Source: Zygnema cylindricum
Lineage: Eukaryota > Streptophyta > Zygnematophyceae > Zygnematales > Zygnemataceae
Length of the DNA: 64,000 nt
Assembly (NCBI GenBank): GCA_037447655.1
Contig: JBBHKE010003062.1
Coordinates: forward strand, 114,721-178,720
Direction: 5' to 3'
In this document: in pieces, positions 34,440 to 44,829 of the stretch
Position numbering within the stretch: position 1 is the first letter of the stretch
How the letters are laid out: every line of letters begins with the position of its first letter
The notes under the pieces: generated by a model
Database searches by the model: none
Told to the model about the DNA's origin: nothing
The model's input: the letters and a program-made list of their open reading frames with translations, nothing else
Program-made: the position numbers and the translations under genes

Positions 34440-34870
34440 GAAAAAGTGTTGGAAAGCGTTTGCCCCAAGTATTTCTTTTTATCGTTAACGTGTATCTGTG
34501 GCCCTACAACGAGTGCAAGCTTCTATCCTCCTTGGATCGTCTATTGCAGCTATGGATCGTTGACGTGCCCCGGAACTCCCTCCTCGTGCTCCTCCGGAAT
34601 TCAGGGACTTAAGTGATTTTTAGTTATGTTGGGGTTTTATTGATAGATGTTGGATCTTTCCTTTGATGTTTCGTTTGTTGTTTTTTGCTTTTTTGGGTGT
34701 TTTCAGTTTACCTGCCATATTTTCGTATTTTCGCTGCTTTTGGTTTGCTTATCCTTTTTGCTTCTTCCCCCCACATGTAGGTTTTCAGTTTTTGCAATGC
34801 TACTTTCTTTTGTTTCCATGGACTCAGATGGTTTACCATTGCGCTTTTGAATAAATTCCGCCCGTTTTTT
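34440..34870 (+). mobile_element. second LINE 3' end in tandem
   Basis: Begins in the conserved tail (S-F-Y-R, R-V-S-V-A-L-Q-R-V-Q-A-S) and continues through a 3' UTR (TTTTTGGGTGTTTTCAGTTT, CCATGGACTCAGATGG) to about 34870. Only the last part of the element is present, as usual for 5'-truncated LINE insertions. Confidence 0.7.
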
Positions 34871-35197
34871 TTTTTTTTCCTAGTAAAAAGCTCTATCTTT
34901 CATTTGCTCTAGGAAACTTGAAGGGGGAGGTAAATTTTGCGAGGAAGTCTCTTAACTAGCATTACAGGTTTATAAAATTCCGGACTAGAGGTTCTCTTTG
35001 TTGTATGTGTATTACCTAGGTGAAATAAAACCCTAACTTTTTTGAAAAACCAGTAGCAGGTTAGAAGATAGTGTCTTACCCTTAGGCAGAATAAACCCTT
35101 TTCTCCAACAAAAAACTCTTCTCTCACGGCATTTAAAATACATGTGTAGCTGCTCGCTCGTCCGGTAACAATCCTTTGACCATTTTGTACTTTACTA

Positions 35198-35388
35198 CAC
35201 TGCTAATCGTTATTAGTGTTGAACTTTTTTTCGCCACTTAGAACATATTGTCTTCGTGCACACTCGTGGGATTGTCAATCCAACGGTTACTTTTGGAAGA
35301 CATGATTCTCACCTTCCTATTGGCGGTCTCCGATTGATAATCCAACAAGTGTGCAAGGAGAAAAAATGTTTTAAGTGGCATCTGAGTC
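35198..35388. mobile_element. hairpin MITE (family C), right end missing
   Basis: Left terminus CACTGCTAATCGTTATTAGTG after TA, then the inner inverted repeat (GCCACTTAGAACATATTGTC against GAGAAAAAATGTTTTAAGTG). The outer right terminus is replaced by an antisense LINE fragment. Confidence 0.65.
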
Positions 35389-35560
35389 CATGGGAACAAA
35401 AGGAAGTAGCAATGCTAAAACTGAAAAACTACATGTGGGGAGAATAAAACAAAAAGGATAAGCAAGGCAAAAGCAACGAAAATACAAAAAGATGGCAAGT
35501 AAACCGAAAACACCCAAAGAAGCAAAAAGCACCGAACGAAATATCTAAGGAAAGATCCGT
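35389..35560 (-). mobile_element. antisense LINE 3' UTR fragment
   Basis: The reverse complement matches 34660-34830 closely (GCTTCTTTGGGTGTTTTCGG, CCCCACATGTAG, CCTTTTGTTCCCATGGAC). With that copy it makes an inverted pair about 550 bp apart. Confidence 0.75.
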
Positions 35561-35747
35561 AGTATTAATAGTCTATTGTATGGCATCAAAGATGATGAGT
35601 GGTTGTGATTTGCACAAACTCTAAACCATGGCTGGCAAGGGGACGAAGTTACTATGATGAGCGTAGAGAGAGTTATAATTAGATAGTTAATACCATCTAT
35701 CTATATATAATATTGTTATATAAAGGAGACTCTATTAACAAATCCTA

Positions 35748-35946
35748 CACCACTCATCGTTATTAGTGCTAATAACACTAATTCAGTTGCAATTTTTTCT
35801 GGCCAAAAATCACAAAATAGAGTTAACAACATTAGTTAAGGACGTGGAGTACAACCTGCCACGTCTCCTTGCACAAAATTTCTATTATTAATTAAAATAT
35901 CGCATTAACACTAATAAATCTTTAACGCTAATTACGACGAGCGGTG
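35748..35946. mobile_element. TA-flanked MITE, short subfamily (family A), intact
   Basis: Starts CACCACTCATCGTTATTAGT and ends GCTAATTACGACGAGCGGTG, TA on both sides, 199 bp. The centre has GGACGTGGAGTACAACCTGC, shared by the copies at 2405, 47517 and 47710. Confidence 0.82.
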
Positions 35947-35949
35947 TAA

Positions 35950-37485
35950 TTGTGAACTAATGTGACCTTTTCTTCTTTGCGTTTACTGTTAAACCGTGTA
36001 GTTTTGTTTCTCCAAATTATACCGAGAGGAGTGGGAGAATGAGAGGGAGGAGTGTGAAGAGTGGGCTGCTGGGATGAGTGTGCAAAGAACTGAGTGTGCC
36101 ACGAACTGTGTCGCTGCTCTATTTTAGGGCAGTCAAATTAACAAAGAAGCCTATCAAAGTTTACCTTTCCAATTATACAGTGCCGTAGACCTTATAAACC
36201 TTCATACCGCATTTGTCGCTAAAAACTACAAAATGACATGGAAAAGGCCCATAGCCATGTAAGCCCTAAATAGGATTTGCGTCTACATACATGTGGTACA
36301 ACGATGAGAAAAGTGCATAACATATAGGAGGAAACTTTATTTTTTAGGAGTGAACTTTATTATTTTAGGAGTAAACTTTATTTTTGTAGAAAGAGTAAAC
36401 TTTATTTATATAAAAAAGAGTAACCTTTGTGAAAATAAAAGATTTTTACAGAAGGATAAAGTTTATAAAAACAATGAATTTTTGGGCTTTGTAATCCTCT
36501 TTTCACTTTTCCATCGAAAACACCGAGACATAAAATTTCGCACGAAAAAAAAAAAAAAAAACAAAAACACAAAAAAAAAACTAATGAGTTTCTGAAGGAC
36601 AAAGGTGAAACTTATAGAATTGTACTTAAAATCGATCTTTTTAACGGTTCCAATTACTTATTATTGAGTGAGGGAGGGGGAGTGGAGGGAGAGGGAGAGG
36701 GAGAGGGAGAGGGAGAAAGAGGGAAAGGGAGAAGGAGAGAGGGAGAAAAACAAAAAACAAAACAAAAATGATTTTTGTTCTATACAAACCCTAAAAAATG
36801 AATAATAACAATGACCACATTAGAATTCACAACTTAAAAAAAAAAAAAATTTGTACATTAACCTTCTATACTTGCCCTAAAAAACCCTCAAAACCCTCAA
36901 AAACCCTAGAAAGCCCTAGAAGACTTAAAAAACCGTAGAAAACCCTAGAAAACTTTAAAAAAACGCTAAAAAACCTGTAGAAAAACCTGATTTCCTCCAA
37001 TGGTCTACAAAAAAAATGACATTTTTTTACTAGTCTACGAACCAAAAAAAGGTTTAAATTCCGTTCAGTTTCCGTTTTTAGATTTAAGTTGGTGGAAAAT
37101 AGATACCCAAAAACAGAAGTAAAAATAATCACTACCAAAATTTCAAATTAAAAAGTTAAATTTGACAAATAACAAAAATGGAATTTATATTTTCTTCAAA
37201 TAAAAAGGACAAAAAAACAAGACCAAAAAATGGGATCTACAAAAACTGTTTATTGATTTATCTCCTTTACCTGAATTTTCCAAAAAAATGTTAAACTTTG
37301 TAACTCCCTTTTCCCTCTCCCTTTCCACCTTTCTCACTCTCCGTACCTCTCCTCCCCCTCCCTATCTCTGCCTCTCTTGACTCCTCTTTCTTCCTCACTT
37401 TCTCTCGTCGATTTCTTAAGATTTATTTGATTTCTGAATTTATTTCTTTTCAACATTTTTTTTTTTTGACTTTATAATTAATCCA
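35950..37485. other. intergenic downstream of the J-protein gene; GA tract and telomere-like patch
   Basis: GGGAGA-type purine microsatellite at 36669-36745. From 36875 to 36985 many AACCCT/AAACCCTAGAAA variants resemble degenerate plant telomere repeats. The minus-strand frame over the latter (36866-37138) is a repeat artefact. No gene seen. Confidence 0.55.
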
Positions 37486-40400
37486 TCACTTATATATGAG
37501 ATTAACCATCCGAGTCAAGGCGAGATAAATGGAAACTAACAAACTTCCCACGAATTCTTCTTTTATATCGTACCCAAAAAAGACTAAGGAATGTAACAAA
37601 ACCACAAGTATTAAACCTAATTTTCCTCCAATTCCCCAAGCCGCAAGTCCACCCAGTTTATACCCAATAGTCGAATCTCCGGAAATAAAAAGAAAAAAGG
37701 CTAAACATCCCGCGGTTGCTGTATACCCATATACGCCCCATAGAGTTATAGAGAGCCATAATATAAACATACCAACTTTTACATCGAGAGAAGCGATTTT
37801 TCTTTCCTTCCTCCGCTGAAAACTTGCATTATTCTTATTTTGTCCTTTTTGACTACTTCCCGTTCTCTCGGTTTTCTTCCCGAAGGGATGTCTTTGGTAT
37901 TGGACGTCGTTTTCTACATAGAGTTCTCCGTATTCCGTTCCGTATTCTGTTCCGTTTGCCATTGAAAATCCGTAAAAGCCGGAAGGTTGCCATCTCCGTT
38001 TGACTCTCTCGTTTTGCCAAAAAGAAAGAAGTTCCAAAATTTCTCTCCTTCTCCTCTCCTCCTCCTCCTCCTCACGAGTCGAAGATGTTTTAGTTTCTCC
38101 TTTGGTGTTTCTGCTCCCTCTCTCCCTCTCTCTCTCCCCCCTGGAATAGGCTCTCGGGGAACCCCAGAAGGGAGGCTCTCTCTCTCTCTCTTCTTGTCTT
38201 TTTTGACTCGATGTTGTTTTCACTCGTGAGGACAAAAGATTTGAATCGTATTGCAATCTCAAGTTTTCGTCTGCTAGTACCTGAAAAAGTGGAAATTTAT
38301 CTCCCTCTGCCCCCTTAACACATAAGACAAGGTAGTAACCATCAGGTCACAAATAGTGCGACTTTCTGATTTTAAGTTTTTTAGAATTTTGTGAAAAACT
38401 TTAACCAAAACTATTGTAGGGACAACGGCAAAGGTAGGTAGTAGGTAGGTAGGTAGGTAGGTTGGTACAATAGAGTTGTGTTTTTTTTAAATATCGTGAT
38501 ACGATATAAATGTTTTATCGTATTGTGGAATGACAGGTTTTGTAACACGATACAGTATGGCATGCGAAATTCATTCAATATGATGTACGATATGATACAA
38601 AACCTATTTGTATCGCGATACACAAACCTACTTTTCACGATATACAAACCTAACCTTATTGCAATATACAAGCCTATCTTTATCGTGGTATACAAACCTC
38701 TTGTTTTCGTAATACACAAACCTATCCTTATCGTGACATACAAACCTGTTCTTTCTGCAACGTACAAACCTATTCTTATCATGATATACAGACCTCTTCT
38801 TTCCGCAATATACAAAAAGCCTATCCTTATCCTTCGGTACAAATGTAGCCTGTATGGTTATACCGTTAAACCTTGTCACAATTGCCGGGACAATTTTTGA
38901 CAACATGTAGCAGAAACATCCGTATGATACATTGACACACAATAATAATTTGTCCTCATTTTTTTTTTTTTTATAATTCGCGGTTAGTTCATCGGACTTG
39001 TAAAACAATTCGATTCTTTTTAAACCTTTTTTGCTTTGCCCTTTTATACCCGGACATCCATTTGCAATCGGTGGGCTACCATTTTGACAAACTGTGAAGA
39101 TTCATACATTTTATTCTTGTCAACATTTTTATTTTTGGTTTTTAGTTTATTTTCGGTTTACATTTTACTTTTGGTATGTTTTTTTTTATGGTTTACTGTG
39201 GTCGTTGTATCAAATATCACGCTTTATATGGAAATATTAAAATATTGCGGATAAAGTTGATGATCTAAAATGTCACACCCAAATTATTACCCCATATTGG
39301 ATATCAAGAAAAAGTCCTTGATATACATCACTAAGAAAGGGCCTCAAACGCGGTGATTTGTTTTTACCATTTTCTTCTTTCTGTTTTTCTTTTCCATTCT
39401 TTGTACTTTTTACGGATTTCAATTTCGTTTGTAGTTTCTTCTCTCACACAAAATTTCTTAAATCCTAAAATAGTGGATTTGAGAAATTATCGGGAAAGCG
39501 AAATTTTAGAGCTGTATTCAAAATTTAAAATTTAAAATCTCAAATTTCAATTTTCAAAGTTCGAATTTCCAACTTTCAAATTCAAAGTTCAAATCTCAAA
39601 AAATAAGTTTCCAATTTTCAATTTCTAGTCACGCATATCGAACAGATTTTGCCGATAATTGTTATGTACTACTTTGAAGGGTCTCAATAATCGATATATC
39701 TAGCCGATAGGTGCTATCGTCGATTATCACGATATATCGGAAACAATTTCCTGATTTCATCAGTATCAGTACATTGGTTTCCGTACTATTCGTACATATA
39801 TTTCTGCACTATTCACACATTTGTTTCCGTACTGTTCGTACATTTATTTCCATACTATTCGTACATTTTGTTTCTCAAGCCATCGAGGCTTAAAAGCTTT
39901 CTTAGTACAGTACACTACACCTTGTATCGTTTACTAGCGTCAATGAAACTATATCGGTGCCCCAAAATTTCCTTCCTCGAACCTAAAATAGTATCAATGA
40001 AACTACTTGTTTGTTTCTTCACATTAATTCTTCAAACGGTCCAAAAACAGCCACGTCTTTTGGAATTGAATTGAATCAGAAATAATAACAGTAATAGGAA
40101 CCCCAAGCTAACAACTCCTTTAATTATGATTCACAGTGTACCCTACCATAACAAATTCCCAATTTCCCACAGGAAAACGTGTACCAAATGTTTGACTTTC
40201 TACCCAGATTCTTACTTTTTGTATTTTGTACACAGAATTCCCTCTCCCTCTCCCTCTCCCTCTCCCTCTCCCTCTCTCTCTCCCCCTTCTCTCCTCCCTC
40301 TCTCTCTCTCTCTCTCAACTAGTCCACTGTTTGGTTAAGGGTTTTCACCTACTAACTTATGTACTAGGTTCCGTACACAAAGTAGTCAATTGAACTCGTC

Positions 40401-42570
40401 GATAATTATATACCAAAATCGCAATACCCATAACATCCACCCTGACAATTATTAATTCGATAATGGTTCGATAATTATTAATTTGAGTTTTAGATATTGA
40501 ACCATTGTTGGTTGCGGCAGCAAATTCATTAATATTTTGATCAATTTTACGTGTAATTTTCAAAGTTTTGAACAATTCGATGTGTACTCTTTTCAGAGTT
40601 TGGAACAATTCTATGTTTACTTTTCAAAGTTTCGAACAGTTCTTTGTGTACTTTTCAAAATTATGAACAGTTCTTTGTGTACTTTTCAAAGTTTTGAACA
40701 ATTCTTTGTGTACTTTTCAAAGTTTTGAATAGTTCTTTGTGTACTTTTCAAAGTTTTGAACAGTTCTTTGTGTACTTTTCAAAGTTTTGAACAGTTCTTT
40801 GTGTACTTTTCAAAGTTTTGAACAATTCTTTGTGTAGTTTTCAAAGTTTTAAACAGTTCTTTGTGTACTTTTTAAAGCTTTGAACTGTTGGCAACAAATA
40901 ACTTTAAAACAGTTGAACTAGGCAAAACCCGACCTTTTTTTTCAGTTCATAAAGGTGGATGTAACAGTGTATCGTTTTCGATTTCAATTTCGATCCATGA
41001 GCAACACTACCAATTTCAAATTTGAAATCTGAAATTTGAAATTTGAAACTTGAAATTTCAAATTTCAGATTTCAAATTTTGAATTTCAAATAATTCGTCT
41101 TTACCAATTTCTTGTCTCCCGAATCTCAAGATTAAAAAAAAAAAAAAATCAAAGAAACTGAAAATTCGAAATTAAAGATTAGAGATGATTTCTATTTTTC
41201 CGCCAATTTTTGCAGATTATAAGGAGGGATTCTACGTTTCAAAAAAAAAAAAAAAAATTATAGTCTAAAGTGCAAAATATACAAAAAATATAATGCATGC
41301 TAAATTTGCTTTTATCCTTTCAAGTTCAAAACTAAGTTTAATGAAAAGACTTCAAAATTACGGATGGAATAATTGCGTGGTTGAAAAGGAAGACTGACAA
41401 CATTTTGAATGTGTGAGGGATTAAAACAGTTCAAATTTTGAAAACTTAAAAAACTTGAGAATTTAAAAATGTAAAACCGTGAAATCTTAAAAATGTAAAA
41501 TCACAAAAATCTGCACATCCTCCCTCTCCCCTCTCTCCTCTCTCTCTCCTCTCTTCTCTCTCTCTCCTCTCTTCTCTCTCTTCTCACTCTCTCCTCGCCC
41601 ACTCCCTCTCTCCTCTCTCTCCTATCTCTCTTTCCTCCCTCTCCTCACTCTCCTCCATCTCTCTGTTAGTAATTTTATCAAAACTCTCCTGTGTGAATCC
41701 CTCTCCTTCTCTGTAACATTCTTAAAATTAACCTTTTTAATACAAATACAAGTGAAATATAAATCTTATTTCTTACAAACAGAATTTGAGTATATTCACA
41801 TAAATTTAGAGGAAATTAATAGACGTTGATAGAAACAGGATAATTAAATCAATGTGGCAAAATCTATAAGCCTAGCTTTTGAAGAAATCGACATTGTATC
41901 ATAAGATTAAAAAAAAAAAAAAAAAAAAAATGTTTTTGACCTCATAGGCTTCCTTGATGGCCCGAAAACGCTCCTCGGAGCCCTTCACTCTGCTGACGTC
42001 AGGATGATGCTGCCACGTGGCAGCCAGGCAGATGCAGACAAAACCACAAAAAAATCAAAACAAAATAACTGAGGAGATCAACAAAACAAAACCAAATAAA
42101 TAAACAAATTTTAGTTTTACAAAGAATAAGTTTTTATACCATCCTTGCGAATAAGTAATCCCCAAGGATTGGGTTCCGTTCAAAACAAAACAAAAGAGAT
42201 CAAACAAACAAATTATTTTCCATGACAAAATAAGTTTCTGTACCTTTCTCGCCAACTGGCGGTACGCTTTCTTAATTTGCGATTTGTTTGCATTCGCCGG
42301 AATTCCAAGAATAGAGTAATAGTTGGCTGACACCCTAATTCTTGGAACCCTAATTCCTGGAACCCTAATTCCTCCCCAAGAAATTCCGGTCTGTCTTGTA
42401 ATCAATTTGTCGGAAAAAAGGTGAATTTTGGGCAGAAATCCTGGAGTTTTAGGGTTACAAAAAGAAGTTTTGACTGCTAGACTTGAATGCATAGTTACTT
42501 TTTTGAGATAACTGTTATTATTGGTTATTGGATAAGATGGATTTGACAAAGATATTGCGAAATTTTCCAT
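37486..42570 (-). CDS. plastid-targeted J-domain (DnaJ-like) membrane protein
   Basis: Three exons, 42570-42244, 42009-41941 and 38280-37486 (plus coordinates, read downwards), all joining in phase 0 with GT-AG introns; product 396 residues. Residues 1-80 are Ser/Asn-rich and transit-peptide-like. The J domain starts N-Y-Y-S-I-L-G-I-P at 83, helix II ends exon 1, exon 2 supplies H-H-P-D-V (HPD intact, 111-113) and R-F-R-A-I-K-E-A-Y-E, and exon 3 opens V-L-A-D-E-N-L-R-L-Q-Y-D. A Glu/Arg-rich low-complexity linker follows (about 155-215), then three or four hydrophobic segments including G-M-F-I-L-W-L and G-Y-K-L-G-G-L-A-A-W-G-I-G-G. That C-terminal pattern is, from memory, that of a small family of plant plastid J-proteins. 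It probably recruits Hsp70 at a plastid membrane. The 3.7-kb second intron holds minisatellites and a MITE. Confidence 0.88.
38605..38828. repeat. 24-bp minisatellite in J-protein intron 2
   Basis: About nine units of the type ATACAAACCTATCCTTATCG plus four bases, alternating two variants. Because 24 is a multiple of three, both strands stay open (an 8-residue G-L-Y-I-x-I-R-I repeat on the minus strand), which explains the long frames at 38411-38900. A TAGG microsatellite precedes it at 38431-38464. Confidence 0.85.
39918..40138. mobile_element. TA-flanked family A MITE in J-protein intron 2
   Basis: Starts CACCTTGTATCGTTTACTAG and ends TAATTATGATTCACAGTG with TA on both sides, 221 bp. An internally deleted relative of 17535-18058. 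Confidence 0.75.
40557..40890. repeat. 31-bp minisatellite in J-protein intron 2
   Basis: About ten units of GTGTACTTTTCAAAGTTTTG plus AACAGTTCTTT. The central units are nearly identical, the outer ones diverged. Confidence 0.93.
41014..41085. repeat. near-perfect AT-rich hairpin
   Basis: CAAATTTGAAATCTGAAATT with TGAAATTT on the left is mirrored on the right by AAATTTCA with AATTTCAGATTTCAAATTTT, separated by about 8 bases. A similar AAATTT/CAAATT patch lies at 39525-39605. Confidence 0.75.
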
Positions 42571-43147
42571 TTTTTTTTTGTTTTTAATGTTTTGTTGATT
42601 ATTATTGTAGAGCTCAAAACTTTGTATTTGTCTTCATCTGCCAAGGAGTCTGAAAGACGGAAAGCTAAACTTGTAATACAAACTTTAGTTGAAAAAAAAG
42701 ACGGAAAATCTGAATAAAAAGGGAACTTTAAGAAATAAGAATTTTGGAAAGAAATAAACCTCTCTTGTTATCGTCATAAATTGCATCCCTACTTTTTTTT
42801 CAATTTTAAGCTTAATTTTTGTTTTGTTTTTCCTTTTTTCTGTACTTTCGTAGGCAGTCTTGTCACTTTACCAGTCCAGTTCAAAATTTCAAGCAAAAAA
42901 CAAATGGACCGCCGTACAATAGCTGTACGACCTTATCCGTTAAGCCTTTGTATTGTAGAAAGGGGACAGGTTTCTCACACCGGGTCCTTTGTAATTGCAT
43001 TCTTTGACGTCATCTTCACATTTCAGTGCGCTTTTTTGTGCCGGTTTTGCCGGGAATACCCTCGCAAAAGTACGCGTCGTATGTAGGCGGCCGTTTGCGA
43101 ACATGTTAGGAACTTAGATTAGAGAAAAGTACACGTACTGTACTGTA
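42571..43147. other. upstream region of the J-protein gene
   Basis: No exon recognised. It should contain the minus-strand promoter, but no TATA element can be assigned with confidence. The open frame at 42781-43086 has no recognisable domain. Confidence 0.4.
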
Positions 43148-44565
43148 CACCGCCAATCGCTATTAGCGTGTAGGTTTGATTAGCGTATACTATTATTTAG
43201 CGTGGTGTACGCTAATTGGGAATTTTCAAGTGTCTCTATGTGTAAGGGTGTGTCCCCATGTGGATAAGTAAGGGTTTTTTCCTGTCGTTTTGCTGTAAAA
43301 CTTAGCGCCGTACTGCCTAAGTTGCAACCGTACGAAGGAATCGCAAATTTGTAGAGTACAATTTGCGTCATCCCTGAACTTAGGATGTACGAAAAGTTGT
43401 CGTCTTGTGCTTTTCGACCCACTTCGACGACAAAAAACGTCATCTTCAACCTTATCTTTAAAACACATGCGCGATGTGATTTAAAATTAGGTTTTTTCGA
43501 TTGACAAATAGGAACATACTTTCGCACGTGCCGTAAATTTCGACAAAAATCCTACGATTTCCAAGGACAAAGAAAAGTACATAGTTCGCTATGTTTTGTC
43601 CGTTTGCGTTCTAATACGACAAAGACAAGTACACAATTTGTTTGGATTTGTCCGTTTTCGTCTAGTACGGATTTCTTTTTTTGCAGGGGTCTTCAAATTC
43701 CGATGCCATTTCACGTCGAGCGGACAGGCGACGCGAAGACAAAGCGCATCTTCTTCGACCGTGAAATTGCACAGGCTGGAAGGCGCTACGTCTACAATGT
43801 CACGGTAAGACATGCGACGTCACACGCAGGTACAAAAAACAACGTGCGACCACAGATTGTAGACGTTGACAACCGTCACAGGTACTGTCGACGTATACAA
43901 TCGTCACAAGCGTAAGTTACGATTTCGTCCTTACAGACATAGGGACACTTGAACACCGGGTCCAGCGGATCCGCGGTAAATACAAAGTAATTTCGCTAAG
44001 TTACAAGTACATGGGGACACACCCTAAGAACGTAATCGTAACTTACGTTTGTGACGATTGTATACGTCGACAATACCTGTGACGGTTGTCAACGTCTACG
44101 ATCTGTGTTATCGCACGTTATTTTTTGGAACTGCTTGTGACGTCGCATGTCTTACTGTGACATGGTAGACGTATCGCCTTCCAGCCTGTGCAATTTCACG
44201 GTTATAAGAAGATGCGCTTTGCCTTCGCGTCGCCTGTTCGCTCGACGTGAAATGGCATCAGAATTTCGAGACCCTTGCAAAAAAAAAATCCGTACTGAAA
44301 GAAAACGGACAGAATCAAACAAATTGTGTACTTCTCTTCGTCGTATTGAACGAAAACGGACAAAACATAGCGAATTCTGTACTTTTTTTTGCCCTTGGAA
44401 ATCGTATGATTTTTTTTGAAAATTACGACACGTGCGAATATATGTTCCTATTTGGTTATAGAAAATCCCTAGTTTTAAAACACATCGCGCATATGTTTTA
44501 AAGATAAGGTTGAAGATGACTTTTTTTGTGTGGGTCGAAAAACACAAGACGACAAATTTTCGTAT
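43148..44565. mobile_element. giant palindromic fold-back TIR element (family B)
   Basis: The left terminus CACCGCCAATCGCTATTAGC follows TA, as in family A. From about 43386 to 43930 the sequence is repeated inverted at about 44030-44565: for example GTCGTCTTGTGCTTTTCGAC against GTCGAAAAACACAAGACGAC, and GCCATTTCACGTCGAGCG against CGCTCGACGTGAAATGGC. The arms are about 540 bp with a spacer of about 100 bp that contains GGATCCGCGG. The right outer part is missing, replaced by a truncated hAT-like MITE. No transposase; the mirrored 70-100-codon frames have no recognised domain. Confidence 0.85.
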
Positions 44566-44829
44566 ATCGTAAGTTGTGTTATGGGCTTTTCATGTGATCT
44601 TCTTAGATCGCTACTTTGATCAGCGACCGTCCGATCGTCCGAATCTGACGGTGTAAATAAATTTTTTTGGTCCGAATGTTTTAATTGGTCCAATTTTTTA
44701 TCCGAATGTTTTAATTGGTCCGAATAGGTCCGAAACTCCGAATACAATATGGGTCTTAAGGTCATATTGTATGTTTTGCATACAATAGGCATATTGTATG
44801 GGCCTACTTTCACCTACTTTTGAACTATG
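44566..44829. mobile_element. hAT-like MITE, left end truncated
   Basis: Nearly identical to 58064-58323 (GATCTTCTTAGATCGC, GGTCCGAATGTTTTAATTGG, right end CCTACTTTTGAACTATG), but the left terminus of about 50 bp is absent. The break coincides with the break in the palindromic element. Confidence 0.85.

Noticed and set aside
38256-38262. Start of the long minus-strand frame as an independent gene start for the membrane protein
   Set aside because: The first codon is TTG, and the frame continues upstream to an AG acceptor at 38281 that joins the J-domain exons in phase.
38411-39008. Repeat-protein-like frames of 126-143 codons on the minus strand
   Set aside because: Explained by a 24-bp minisatellite in an intron; no homology, no start context.
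43596-44547. Mirrored 70-130-codon frames in the palindromic element, considered as a captured gene fragment
   Set aside because: No recognisable domain, and both arms differ by frame-breaking changes; better read as transposon interior.
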